Shown piece after piece: positions 1-8,357 of a stretch of DNA of 64,000 bases (positions within the stretch are counted from its first letter, which is position 1; every line of letters begins with the position of its first letter). The DNA comes from Deltaproteobacteria bacterium (GTDB lineage: Bacteria; Desulfobacterota_D; UBA1144; Nemesobacterales; UBA2774): positions 356,534 to 420,533 of the forward strand of contig JAVKFU010000015.1 in assembly GCA_040223695.1 (NCBI GenBank), given 5' to 3'. Position numbers and translations under genes: made by a program. Below the pieces are notes generated by a model. The model searched no databases. It was given only the letters and a program-made list of their open reading frames with translations, and was not told the DNA's origin.

Positions 1-133
1 CGTTGTCATATGAGCCGGCGAACTCACCGGTCCCCGCGCCGAAATCCTGCACCGCCTGGTAGTTTACACAGCCTGAAGCGAGCCCGACTATAAAAGCCGT
101 TACCAATAGACTCAGACATTTGTTTAGTCTCAT
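1..133 (-). CDS. Lipoprotein, C-terminally cut by window edge
   Basis: The minus strand opens with ATG at 133 and stays open to the window edge, giving 44 visible codons. The product starts with a positively charged n-region (MRLNK), a hydrophobic core and a lipobox Leu-Ala-Ser-Gly-Cys at about residues 20-24, so it should be lipidated and exported. A ribosome-binding site of the GGAGG type lies about nine bases before the ATG. The visible mature part is not enough to name a family. Confidence 0.6.
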   Translation of the reverse strand, partial: MRLNKCLSLLVTAFIVGLASGCVNYQAVQDFGAGTGEFAGSYDN

Positions 134-291
134 CACGCCAACCTCCATTAATTACGGGATTTGATTAAAGGTGTTATCCCAAGTTTATTGCTATTTCTGA
201 TTTAAAACAATACTTACTCTGGAAAATGAAGAAAGACAACTGTTCCTTAACAAAACAGAAATATTATGAATTCCACTCAGGTTTTATAAGA
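134..291. other. Intergenic region, AT-rich, no gene
   Basis: This 158-base stretch separates the truncated lipoprotein from the end of the next minus-strand gene. It should contain the promoter of the lipoprotein gene, but I could not pick out a convincing -35/-10 pair. No hairpin with a T tract was seen. Confidence 0.4.
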
Positions 292-828
292 TTATCTCTT
301 CCCTTTAGCGGCATGAAATAAATAATAGATAATCAGCCCTATAGATGCGGCAAGCAGGAGAAATTTCAGGAGCGCTGCGGTCGAGGCCGTGAAAATTACT
401 ATTCCGCTCAGATTCTCCGGGGAAGAGAGCTGGGTCAGTATGAGCGTATTTTCGATTATATCCAGGAATCCGGCGAGAACGGGAAGAGAGAAAATGGCAA
501 TGGCATGCCCGCGCTCTATCCCTCTTACAAGAGAACCCAGCAGATTGGCGAGAAATCCCGTATAGGCGAATATGAATATATAGTCTATCCATATGAGTAT
601 GATGTGCGAGCGGACGCCCGTGGCACCGCATGCGCTGACAATGTTATTGAACGCCGTCTTTGTAAATGAAAGCTCAAGGGGTATTATTCCGGGGCAGCCC
701 GCGGGCCTTACAAGATTATCGGTAGCGATCATGATAAAGCCGCTGAGCGCGAAAAAACTTGCGGAAAAAAGCAGATATTGTTTGACCGCGAGAGCTTCGA
801 ACAGGAAGCTCATTATTTTACGGAACAT
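292..828 (-). CDS. Small integral membrane protein, unknown function
   Basis: The product is 178 residues with about four hydrophobic segments: one near the N-terminus (about residues 17-37), one around 75-100, one around 108-128 and one near the C-terminus (about 140-168). It ends in a basic tail (AAKGKR). The open frame continues upstream to 894, but the ATG at 828 (MFRKIMSF) is preceded by a purine-rich GAGGGGGG ribosome-binding site and is followed at once by a charged, then hydrophobic sequence, so it is the better start. I do not recognise the family and infer no function. Confidence 0.6.
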   Translation of the reverse strand: MFRKIMSFLFEALAVKQYLLFSASFFALSGFIMIATDNLVRPAGCPGIIPLELSFTKTAFNNIVSACGATGVRSHIILIWIDYIFIFAYTGFLANLLGSLVRGIERGHAIAIFSLPVLAGFLDIIENTLILTQLSSPENLSGIVIFTASTAALLKFLLLAASIGLIIYYLFHAAKGKR

Positions 829-1088
829 TTTAATACGCCCCCCTCGGTATGAGCTAATGATTATGCAGTATTGACGGGAACAATCAATACCCAATATATA
901 GTTTGCGCTCTCCGGTAACCTATTAGTACCGCCGGGCTCTCAATCTTATTCTGACGGGGCTATTTAATTTATATATAGGGGATTAAATTCTTTCTATATT
1001 AGATGTATTATTCTAATTAAATTAGCTTTTATTTTCGTGGCTGTGTTAAATTCTGACAGCTATACATAGTAGAAAACGGAGTAATTGC
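829..1088. other. Divergent AT-rich intergenic region
   Basis: This 260-base region lies between the divergent membrane protein and TPR genes, so it must carry both promoters. It is strongly AT-rich from about 960 to 1030. I found no confident -35/-10 pair, no dyad of note and no small gene. Confidence 0.4.
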
Positions 1089-1406
1089 ATGAGTAACTCG
1101 AGGATCGATACATTCAAGGAGATTTTGAAAAAGGACCCGGACAATCCTCTCGGCAGGTACGGACTCGCTCATGAATACTACAAACTCGAAATGTACAATG
1201 AGGCCATAAAAGAGATTGAAGAGTACGTCAAAATAGCGGATGACGAGGGGGCGGTGTACAGGATGCTCGCCGAATGCTACGTGAATACGGGGCAGCCCGA
1301 GAAGGCCAGGGAGTCGTACGTAAAGGGTATTGAGGCCGCCAACAGTCACGGGCACCCCGGCATGGCCGAGGAGTTTGAGGAAGCGCTCGAGTTCCTCGAT
1401 GATTGA
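1089..1406 (+). CDS. Small TPR protein
   Basis: A 105-residue soluble protein made almost entirely of tetratricopeptide-like helices. Alternating small and aromatic positions (LGRYGLAHEYYKLEMYNEA, then AVYRMLAECYVNTGQPEKA) match the TPR consensus at about residues 19-50 and 55-85. A GGAG motif lies about eight bases before the ATG. TPR proteins act as protein-binding scaffolds. The next gene on the same strand encodes a Rieske ferredoxin 89 bases downstream, so the two may be co-transcribed, but no functional link can be shown from sequence. Confidence 0.75.
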   Translation: MSNSRIDTFKEILKKDPDNPLGRYGLAHEYYKLEMYNEAIKEIEEYVKIADDEGAVYRMLAECYVNTGQPEKARESYVKGIEAANSHGHPGMAEEFEEALEFLDD

Positions 1407-1495
1407 ATTGAAATATTTGAGGATCAGGCTTCTCGCGTGATCCATAATCGTCCAAATAAAATACTATTAAATTAACGGAGTTGAGGTGAACAGGT

Positions 1496-1804
1496 ATGGG
1501 AAATCCCGTAGAAGTAGCCAAGGTGGGAGAAATCAAGCCGGGGAGTGCGAAGCTTGTCGAGGTGAACGGTAAGGAGATCGCGGTATTTAACTGTGACGGG
1601 GAGTATTACGCGATAGGTAACGAATGTACCCATATTGGAGGACCGTTATGCGATGGGGACATAGAAGGAGAAACCGTGAGTTGCCCCTGGCACGGAGCGG
1701 AGTTCAATATAAAAACCGGGGAGGTCCTTGGTCCTCCAGCCGAGGAAAATATCGCGAGTTATAAGGTGTCTGTTGAAGGAGAAGCCATAAAAATTGAAAT
1801 TTAA
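1496..1804 (+). CDS. Rieske-type [2Fe-2S] ferredoxin
   Basis: A 102-residue protein consisting of a single Rieske domain. The two cluster-binding boxes are intact: Cys44-Thr-His46 followed by IGGPLCDG, and Cys63-Pro-Trp-His66. It resembles the stand-alone ferredoxin components of non-haem dioxygenase systems and small NirD-like subunits, which pass electrons in the cytoplasm. No oxygenase or reductase subunit lies beside it, so its partner is unknown. The convergent minus-strand neighbour is an FAD oxidoreductase only 16 bases away, which could be coincidental. A GAGGTG motif precedes the ATG. Confidence 0.88.
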   Translation: MGNPVEVAKVGEIKPGSAKLVEVNGKEIAVFNCDGEYYAIGNECTHIGGPLCDGDIEGETVSCPWHGAEFNIKTGEVLGPPAEENIASYKVSVEGEAIKIEI

Positions 1805-1820
1805 AGAAGATTGATTCGGA

Positions 1821-3089
1821 CTATAAATGAAGTCCTTCATATAAAGGGCCCGCCGTCCTTTCCCTTGAAAGGTCCCCGGCGCTTGAGAGCTCTTCCCTGA
1901 ATTCTTTGTCCAGAATCAGATCCGAGAGAGCCGTTGCCGCGCCGCATGATATCATAAGCCCCCTGCCCGTGTGCCCCGCGCATTCATAGACGTTTTCCAG
2001 ACCGGGCGCCCTTCCAAGGAATCCGGACCGGTCCGGGGTCTCGGCGTATATCCCCGCCCATCCCCTTATGAACTTTACTTTCTCGAACCTGCTTATTCTA
2101 TTCCAGAGCGGCTGCCATATGTGTTTCACGAACGGGCTGTCTTCCGACAATCCGCCAAAGCTGAATTCGAGGTTGTATCCGTAAGGCTCGTCCATGTTCG
2201 AATAACCGGCGAGTATGTTTCCTGACTCTTGATGGAAATAGATGTCCGATATGTCTATGACCATGCCGTATTTTGAGAGATCGACTTCAGGGCAGTTGAG
2301 GACTACCATCTGGCGCCTTCGGGGCTTGATTTTGTCGTCGTTAAATCCGTAGAGCTCGGAAACCCTGGGCGCCCAGGCTCCGGCAGTATTAATAAGAACC
2401 CCGGTTTCAAACGAAATTTCCGGATTTTCCACTTCGACATTATCGCCCGTAAGTATGGTTCTGGCGGTTTCATCGAAGTCCCCGGACCCCTTATCCCGCC
2501 CTTTGAGATCGTAGGCGATTATTCTTTCGGCCCTTTTCCCCTCGAGCTTGATTTCAGTGACGTAACACCTGTCGATAAACCTAACTCCTCTCTTTCGCGC
2601 CTCGCCGCGGTAGTATTCCCTCAGCGAGTAATGGTCTATCAGTCCGGCTTCTCTCGATACGGAAAGACCTTTAATGCCTTCCAGATTATCAACGAATGGA
2701 AGTATCCCCGGCACGGCGGCGGGAGGATGAAGCTCGACCGGCAGGCCGTATTCCTTATAAAGCGGATAATTCTCCTGTATTTCGTCCCAGCTTTCGCTGT
2801 CGTGCATCCAGAAGTATCCGAGCTTACGGAACTGTATTATTTCGGAAATGGTTTCGAAGAAATTGATCGAGTATTTACATAGCTCTATATTCGCGCGGTT
2901 TCTCCAGGTAGCCCGGACGCCCCCCGCGTTCTTGAGTGTGGAGGAAAGGCCGCCCTCGAGGTCGAGGTCAATAACGCCCACGCTTGCTGTCTTTCCTTGT
3001 TCATCCAGCTTCTTCGACAGCGCATAGGCGCCCGCCGACCCCATAATACCGGCGCCGATGAAAAGGTAATCGAAACCGTAATCACTCAT
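1821..3089 (-). CDS. FAD-dependent oxidoreductase (DAO family)
   Basis: A 422-residue protein of the glycine/D-amino-acid oxidase (DAO) fold. The N-terminal dinucleotide-binding motif GAGIMG is at about residues 13-18. A second conserved element, EAGLIDHYSLREYYRGEA around 145-162, and the C-terminal FAD-contacting stretch (RGWAGIYAETPDRSGFLG, then CAGHTGRGLMIS) fit sarcosine-oxidase-like enzymes that oxidise the C-N bond of N-methyl or secondary amino acids. The true substrate cannot be told from sequence. It diverges from the polymerase gene across a 73-base spacer. Confidence 0.85.
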   Translation of the reverse strand: MSDYGFDYLFIGAGIMGSAGAYALSKKLDEQGKTASVGVIDLDLEGGLSSTLKNAGGVRATWRNRANIELCKYSINFFETISEIIQFRKLGYFWMHDSESWDEIQENYPLYKEYGLPVELHPPAAVPGILPFVDNLEGIKGLSVSREAGLIDHYSLREYYRGEARKRGVRFIDRCYVTEIKLEGKRAERIIAYDLKGRDKGSGDFDETARTILTGDNVEVENPEISFETGVLINTAGAWAPRVSELYGFNDDKIKPRRRQMVVLNCPEVDLSKYGMVIDISDIYFHQESGNILAGYSNMDEPYGYNLEFSFGGLSEDSPFVKHIWQPLWNRISRFEKVKFIRGWAGIYAETPDRSGFLGRAPGLENVYECAGHTGRGLMISCGAATALSDLILDKEFREELSSAGDLSRERTAGPLYEGLHL

Positions 3090-3162
3090 ATGAATATTCT
3101 AGCACAGGTGACTGAACTTCGTCCGGCTTTTCCGGCGGAAATTATGTTATCATTCTTGAGTT

Positions 3163-4425
3163 ATGAAAGAGTCTCGACTTTCCTGGCTTTTCCTGGATAT
3201 GAACTCCTATTTCGCGTCCGTGGAGCAGGAGCTGAGGCCTGAATTGAGGGGACTCCCGACGGTAGTAGTCCCCGTCCTGGCTGACAGCACCTGCTGTATA
3301 GCCTCAAGCTATGAGGCGAAGAAATACGGAATAAAAACCGGTACGAAGGTTGCCGCAGCGCGGAAACTCTGCCGTAATCTCCGGATAATCGAGTCGAGAC
3401 CCGAAAAATACATAGAGATGCATCATGAAATAGTATCAGCCGTGAAAAGCGTCCTTCCGGTCGACAAGGTACATTCGATAGACGAGATGTCCTGCCGCCT
3501 TACGGGGAGGCAAACGAACCTCGATAATGCCGTCGCGATAGGCCACGAGTTGAAGAGGGTAATCAGAGAGCGGGTCGGTGAGCATGTCAGATGCTCGGTG
3601 GGCATCTCCACCAACCGTTTTCTGGCCAAGGTGGCAAGCGGAATGGAGAAGCCCGACGGTTTTACTGTTATCAAAAAAGAGGACCTTCCGCGGGTACTCT
3701 ATTCCCTTTCGCTCACCGATCTGCCGGGCATCGGCAGAAAAATGCACGCGCGTCTCAAGAAGTACGGAGTCCATACGGTGAAAGAGCTCTGTATTTTGTC
3801 CGAGGAGCGTATTACGGATATATGGCAGAGCGTGATCGGTAAACGCTGGTGGCTTTTGCTGAGAGGTGAGGATATCTCCGAAGCCGAAACCCGCAGGAGC
3901 ACGGTCGGTCATTCCCATGTATTACCCCCGCACCTAAGGTCGGATGACGGAACGTATGCAGTTTTCATAAGGCTGATTCATAAAGCTGCATTCAGGCTCA
4001 GGAGGCTAAAATATATCGCAGGGCGCATGATAATCAGGATTGATTATCTGGGCGGCGAAGACAGCTGGAAGAGTGCCGTGAAAATCGGCAAAAGGAACGA
4101 TACCCAGACGATGATCGAGGCGTTCTCTTCCATATGGGGAGAGAGGCCCCGCCGGAGGAAGCCGCTTCGTGTGTCGGTTACCTTTTCGGAGCTTACGCCG
4201 TCGAGTGAAACTAGTCTGTCATTGTTTCCCGCGGAGCTCAAACGGGACAGGGTTGCCACGGCTCTGGATAAAATAAACGAGCGTTACGGGACGAACAGCA
4301 TATATTACGGCTCCATGCACGGAGCTTCCGAGTCCGCCCCCCTCAGGATTGCTTTTACGTCCATTCCCGACGTTGTGGCGGAGGGTACGAAAATAAAAAC
4401 AGCCGATGAAGACTCCACTAAATAA
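3163..4425 (+). CDS. dinB: DNA polymerase IV-like Y-family polymerase
   Basis: A 420-residue translesion polymerase. The palm motif LDMNSYFASVEQ at the N-terminus supplies the first catalytic Asp and the steric-gate aromatic position. SIDEM around residue 107 supplies the catalytic Asp-Glu pair. The CSVGIS motif and the helix-hairpin-helix thumb element DLPGIGRKMHARLKKYGV follow, then a little-finger domain. After SIDE the usual Ala/Val-Phe-Leu-Asp is Met-Ser-Cys-Arg, a divergence near the active site. The ATG has no clear ribosome-binding site, and a possible TATCAT -10 element sits only nine bases before it. No beta-clamp QL(S/D)LF motif is obvious, although SLSLFPAE near residue 360 is similar. 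Confidence 0.88.
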   Translation: MKESRLSWLFLDMNSYFASVEQELRPELRGLPTVVVPVLADSTCCIASSYEAKKYGIKTGTKVAAARKLCRNLRIIESRPEKYIEMHHEIVSAVKSVLPVDKVHSIDEMSCRLTGRQTNLDNAVAIGHELKRVIRERVGEHVRCSVGISTNRFLAKVASGMEKPDGFTVIKKEDLPRVLYSLSLTDLPGIGRKMHARLKKYGVHTVKELCILSEERITDIWQSVIGKRWWLLLRGEDISEAETRRSTVGHSHVLPPHLRSDDGTYAVFIRLIHKAAFRLRRLKYIAGRMIIRIDYLGGEDSWKSAVKIGKRNDTQTMIEAFSSIWGERPRRRKPLRVSVTFSELTPSSETSLSLFPAELKRDRVATALDKINERYGTNSIYYGSMHGASESAPLRIAFTSIPDVVAEGTKIKTADEDSTK

Positions 4426-4560
4426 GCCGGCGGATTTTTGTCACTCTTTTTATAAAGGACAAGATTCTTATTAGCTGTATCAAGCGCAGATGGAAGTGGA
4501 AGTTGATGAGGTTGATGCGGAAGTATCTCAGGAACAATAATGCGTTACTGCTCGGTAATT
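4426..4560. other. Convergent intergenic region
   Basis: These 135 bases lie between the convergent polymerase and MerR-like genes. A short acidic frame at 4490-4540 encodes 16 residues (MEVEVDEVDAEVSQEQ) with no ribosome-binding site. It may be chance or the relic of a longer C-terminal tail. No classical terminator with a T tract was seen. Confidence 0.35.
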
Positions 4561-5064
4561 CTATTTCTTCTTTTCGAGTTTTCTGACCGCTTTTTTACTT
4601 TCTACCGCCACCTTCCCGATCGGGAAGAAGAAAAGGTACTGTCCGGTATCCTTAAGCACATCGAGTGTTCGTGAGGAGACCTTATCGAAAAACTGTACGG
4701 ATTTTCCGTCCGTGATCAGGGCCCAGTTCTGAGGCTTATCGAGAACCTCAGGCATTTTTTCTTTGAGAAACTGGAGCACTTCACGAAAGCGGCTTACGGG
4801 TAGTCCGTTTTTCTGAAGGGAAATAAGCCAGCGGAGCATTATGAAATCCTCTGTGGAATAGAGCTTGGGGACCCCCCTCCCCTGCGCTTTTCTCACGCTA
4901 GGTACTATCAGCCCCGTGTGCTCGTAGTAGTAAAGATGGTCGAAATCGAGCTTGACGCCCTCCAGGGCCTCGATAAGCTGGATCACGTCTCTGCTCTTTA
5001 ATCCTGCCTGAAGCCTGACGGAATTATCTTTTTTCTCCCTGATTTTTTTCGCCCTGTCTTTCAC
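4561..5064 (-). CDS. MerR-like transcriptional regulator
   Basis: A 167-residue protein whose central part (about residues 40-85) has the winged-helix features of MerR regulators: LYYYEHTGLIVPSVR, then YSTEDFIMLRWL. A helical region follows (KEKMPEVLDKP), then a tail rich in Lys. It has no cysteines placed for metal sensing, and a small-molecule effector domain is not evident. It is divergent from the lyase gene at 5201, and the 136-base spacer holds an inverted repeat and a promoter, so it may control that gene and itself. That role is inferred from position only. Confidence 0.75.
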   Translation of the reverse strand: MKDRAKKIREKKDNSVRLQAGLKSRDVIQLIEALEGVKLDFDHLYYYEHTGLIVPSVRKAQGRGVPKLYSTEDFIMLRWLISLQKNGLPVSRFREVLQFLKEKMPEVLDKPQNWALITDGKSVQFFDKVSSRTLDVLKDTGQYLFFFPIGKVAVESKKAVRKLEKKK

Positions 5065-5105
5065 CCCGCGCTGCTCCTAAAGCTATTTCCTGTCCGAGCG
5101 ATATA

Positions 5106-5188
5106 ATTTCAAAATATCATAAACCCCCGCCGAGCGCAATTCACCTTGACACCCCCGGGAGTCCTATCTATGTTTTAATATTTGAAAT
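5106..5188. promoter_or_regulatory. Widely spaced inverted repeat in divergent spacer
   Basis: The arm ATTTCAAAATAT at 5106-5117 is matched by ATATTTGAAAT at 5178-5188, an almost exact inverted repeat with one extra A in the left arm. The arms flank the promoter of the lyase gene and sit between it and the divergent MerR-like gene. This placement suits a regulator site, but both arms are AT-rich and chance is possible. Confidence 0.35.
5146..5174 (+). promoter_or_regulatory. Sigma-70-type promoter for the PrpB-like lyase gene
   Basis: TTGACA at 5146-5151 is followed, after a 17-base spacer, by TATGTT at 5169-5174. Transcription would begin about 20 bases before the ATG at 5201, leaving room for the GGAGA ribosome-binding site. 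Confidence 0.6.
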
Positions 5189-5200
5189 CGGAGACGAGAT

Positions 5201-6073
5201 ATGACAAAAGGACAAAAATTAAGGGAGATTATATCCGGACCGGGGATACTCCTGCTGCCGGGTGTTTATGACTGTGTGAGCGCAAAGCTTGCAGAGCGCG
5301 CGGGTTTCGAGGTCGCGTTCACTAGTGGTTTCGGCATCTCGGGCGCAACTCTGGGAAGGCCTGATTACGGTTTTCTGACGGCGACCGAAATGCTGTGGAG
5401 CGTCAGTCGCCTCGTAAAATCGGTCGATATTCCCGTCGTGGCCGATATTGATACGGGCTACGGGAATCCGCTGAATGTTATGCGCACCGTCGAGGATGTC
5501 GTTGCCTCGGGTGCGGCGGGGATAATACTTGAGGATCAGGAATGGCCGAAGAAATGCGGACATTTCGAGGGGAAGCGCGTAATACCGATGGGGGAGCATG
5601 TTGAAAAAATCCGCGCCGCTGTGGAGGCGCGGAGGGATAGCGGCCTTGTGATAATCGGGCGTACGGACGCACGCGCTCCTTACGGACTCGGAGAAGCGAT
5701 AAAGAGGGGAAGGGCTTATTATGAGGCGGGTGCCGATGTGGTTTTCATAGAGGCTCCGCAGTCGGTTGAAGAGCTTAAGGAGATCGCCGCCGCTTTCCCG
5801 GACGCCCCGCTCTTCGCGAATATGGTCGAAGGCGGGAAGACTCCTCTCCTGAGAGCGGAGGAGCTTGAGGAATCGGGATATAAAATAGTCGTGTTCCCCC
5901 TTGCCGCGCTATTCGCCGCTACAAAAGCCATCGAAAATTGTTTTCGGTATTTGAAGGCTAACGGCACGACGAAAGGATATGAAGATATGATCATGTTCGG
6001 GGATTTTGAAGAAATCATAGACATCCGAAGCTACAGAGAGCTTGAGACCAGATTCCGTGGAAACAGCGAGTAA
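5201..6073 (+). CDS. Isocitrate lyase/PEP mutase family lyase (PrpB-like)
   Basis: A 290-residue enzyme of the isocitrate lyase/PEP mutase superfamily. It has the substrate-loop motif Lys-Lys-Cys-Gly-His (about residues 113-117), the metal-binding ADIDTGYGNP segment (about 81-90) and the IIGRTDA strand. These enzymes cleave C-C bonds next to a carboxylate, as in 2-methylisocitrate lyase, or act on oxaloacetate or phosphonates. The catalytic Cys supports a lyase rather than a mutase, but PrpC and PrpD are not nearby, so a methylcitrate cycle role is not shown. The start is supported by GGAGA eight bases upstream. Confidence 0.85.
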   Translation: MTKGQKLREIISGPGILLLPGVYDCVSAKLAERAGFEVAFTSGFGISGATLGRPDYGFLTATEMLWSVSRLVKSVDIPVVADIDTGYGNPLNVMRTVEDVVASGAAGIILEDQEWPKKCGHFEGKRVIPMGEHVEKIRAAVEARRDSGLVIIGRTDARAPYGLGEAIKRGRAYYEAGADVVFIEAPQSVEELKEIAAAFPDAPLFANMVEGGKTPLLRAEELEESGYKIVVFPLAALFAATKAIENCFRYLKANGTTKGYEDMIMFGDFEEIIDIRSYRELETRFRGNSE

Positions 6074-6108
6074 TATTGATTCCCTATGTTGGTAATCGTC
6101 TTACGAAT

Positions 6109-7542
6109 TTACTGCTTCATAAAGGAGTCGAGTCCAAGAGGGCTCCCGTTTAGCATGACCTGCCCCATTTCATAACTTGCCCGAAGCTCATAGCTTTCGC
6201 CCTCTATAACTATGAAATTCTTATTCAGAAGTTCTTTAATTTTCTCTTCAGCCGCTTTTTCAGCCATCTCCTCGAGTTCATTTGCTGAAGGCATGGGGTT
6301 CCCCAGATTTTTATAATCGTCTGAAATTTCATCCATTTCATAGTCCGTTAACATTGATTTTAAGAGGGTTTTCGAGATCGAGAGTTCGGCTGACGCCTTA
6401 ATAGAGGTAATTAAAAACAGCGGGTTGGCCGCCAGTTCCGGATTTTCCAGGTTAGACCCGTCTACTGATATTAGAGCATATCCCTGAAGGACGCCCTTGT
6501 CGGTTTCAATGCTGAGTTTCGTAAGCTCTATTTCGGGGGATTTTCTCACCAGGTCAGGAAGAATTAATGTAAGCTCCGTCATAAACTGTTCTTTCGATTG
6601 CTCCGTATCCCGAGTTCTCTCGTTTTCATTGATTAACTTCTGTATTTTTCTCCAGGATGCTATGTCGATGTTTCTTATAGCCAGGTCGTATCCGCCGGGT
6701 CCGTATTTCCTGCCCGCTATCTCTATTTCCTCGAATCCCGCGCTGTGGGCGCTGCTCAGGGTGCCCGTCTCTTCTTCGGTAGAGCCGGAAATCCGGATTC
6801 CGTTTATTCTGACATAATCTTCTTCCCCGGTTTCATCATCCGTGCTCTTTACAAATAATTCTTTGACAGAGACGGAAGCTTCACCCGTCGGGTAATTATG
6901 ACCTTTATCCTTATATATTAAATTCGATTCCCCCTCTATATCCGTAATAGACAGCTCCGTATCCTTTCCGTCTATCTCAAGCCCGGGGGACTTGAGCCTT
7001 GTATCCAGACTTTCTAATTGCGGGCCGAAGTCGATAACGCCTTCAAGACCGTTCCACACCAGTTTCTCTCCCTGTTTCCCGGATTCGGTATTTAGGCCCC
7101 GCATCGTAATCTGTGTTGTTCCGTGGCCGTCTAGTGAAAGGGTTGTAAAAAGTTCAAGGGGAGGAATATTCTTGATTATCTCCGAGTAGTCGGACTCCTT
7201 AACCGGTATTACGCGCACCTCGGAATCTATAACGGCCATAACTGGTCTCAGGACAGCTTGTTCTCCGAATAACAGCTGAAGCGGAATCGGACCGTGGTAA
7301 ATCGTATCGATCTCTTCCAGTTTGAGAATCCCGGAGTCTCCGTTTATGAGCAGGAAGGTAGTTTTTGCCTTCGAATTAAGCCATCCTTTCTGATAGCTTT
7401 GATCCGTAATCTCTAAATGTTCCGACTCGGAATAGTCTTTTGTAATGTTTTTGTAATCTTTCTCGGTCTGAATCCCGAACCAGTAAGGAAGCCCTAACAA
7501 AGCAATCAGTATTACTATTAATATTATCAGTATGACACGCAT
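6109..7542 (-). CDS. DUF945/YdgA-family envelope protein
   Basis: A 477-residue protein with one N-terminal hydrophobic segment (about residues 2-22, acting as signal anchor) followed by a large, mostly beta-rich and polar periplasmic domain. The opening pattern (FGIQTEKDYKN, then the Ser-Lys-Ala-Lys-Thr-Thr-Phe strand) and overall length fit the YdgA/DUF945 family, whose biochemical role is not established. It lies downstream of the mla genes on the same strand with a 167-base gap, so co-transcription is uncertain. Confidence 0.75.
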   Translation of the reverse strand: MRVILIILIVILIALLGLPYWFGIQTEKDYKNITKDYSESEHLEITDQSYQKGWLNSKAKTTFLLINGDSGILKLEEIDTIYHGPIPLQLLFGEQAVLRPVMAVIDSEVRVIPVKESDYSEIIKNIPPLELFTTLSLDGHGTTQITMRGLNTESGKQGEKLVWNGLEGVIDFGPQLESLDTRLKSPGLEIDGKDTELSITDIEGESNLIYKDKGHNYPTGEASVSVKELFVKSTDDETGEEDYVRINGIRISGSTEEETGTLSSAHSAGFEEIEIAGRKYGPGGYDLAIRNIDIASWRKIQKLINENERTRDTEQSKEQFMTELTLILPDLVRKSPEIELTKLSIETDKGVLQGYALISVDGSNLENPELAANPLFLITSIKASAELSISKTLLKSMLTDYEMDEISDDYKNLGNPMPSANELEEMAEKAAEEKIKELLNKNFIVIEGESYELRASYEMGQVMLNGSPLGLDSFMKQ

Positions 7543-7709
7543 ACGGCTCTCCTGTCAGTTATTGACGTCGTATAATTATATTGCCAGTATAGTTGTAAAT
7601 GCAAATTTGCCCGGAGAAAGATATACACTGAATTACGACAGTATCGTTTCAGATTATTACTGCTTTAGCCGGGCGTGTTTAGCAGGACGCTGCCAATTAG
7701 CCAGTATGA

Positions 7710-8357
7710 TTAAATTCCCGGTTTTTGATTTACTTTCCCGCTCAGGTCGGCCAGGAATTCGTTCAGTATTTCCTCAAGGGCTAGGTTCCATCCCCTCATA
7801 AGGTCCTGTGCCGAAGCGGATGCAATAGGTTTTTCAGAGCTATAGGTTTTACCGAAGACGATATTTGATATACCTCCGTCGGTGATATCGGATTCGTATT
7901 TCAGCAGAAAGAGCTGAATCTCCATTACAGCTTTTGGCTGGGTTCTATAATCTCCGTAAAGCCTTACTATATTGCCTTCTATGTAATAATTGGTGTTCCC
8001 ACCCTGGCTGGTAGGGCTCAGGACGTCCATAAAAAGGCCTGAACCGGCCAGGTATCTTGTCGTTACATCTGTTAGAAGCGCGGTCGGAGGTCTGAAGAAT
8101 TGGTTGTAAAAGTCCGATTTATATTCCAAATCGCTTATACGGTAGATAAATTCCTTTCCATCGCTTCCCGGAGCAATATCAAAACGCCAGACTTCGAGTA
8201 TAGCGTCTTTAACCGATACGTATTTCTCCGTATTCGGCGGAACCTCAAACATGTAAAAACTACGCTCGGGGTAACTTTTATTTATGCTTGCACATCCTGT
8301 AATGAAAAAAAGTGTCAGTAATATATAAGAGATGTAAATTGCGTTTCTTGAAATCAT
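7710..8357 (-). CDS. PqiC-like ABC transport auxiliary lipoprotein
   Basis: A 215-residue lipoprotein with a signal peptide and lipobox Phe-Ile-Thr-Gly-Cys at about residues 18-22. The mature part matches the ABC-transport auxiliary (PqiC/YmbA) family, including the YMFEVPP strand and the central region about membership of an Mce transport system. Its start overlaps the end of the upstream MlaD-like gene by four bases (ATGA), so they are translationally coupled. In such systems the lipoprotein probably anchors the Mce complex to the outer membrane. Confidence 0.8.
   Translation of the reverse strand: MISRNAIYISYILLTLFFITGCASINKSYPERSFYMFEVPPNTEKYVSVKDAILEVWRFDIAPGSDGKEFIYRISDLEYKSDFYNQFFRPPTALLTDVTTRYLAGSGLFMDVLSPTSQGGNTNYYIEGNIVRLYGDYRTQPKAVMEIQLFLLKYESDITDGGISNIVFGKTYSSEKPIASASAQDLMRGWNLALEEILNEFLADLSGKVNQKPGI

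Noticed and set aside
4490-4540. Possible 16-residue acidic peptide gene
   Set aside because: There is no ribosome-binding site and no homologue can be argued; chance or a relic of the polymerase tail is more likely.
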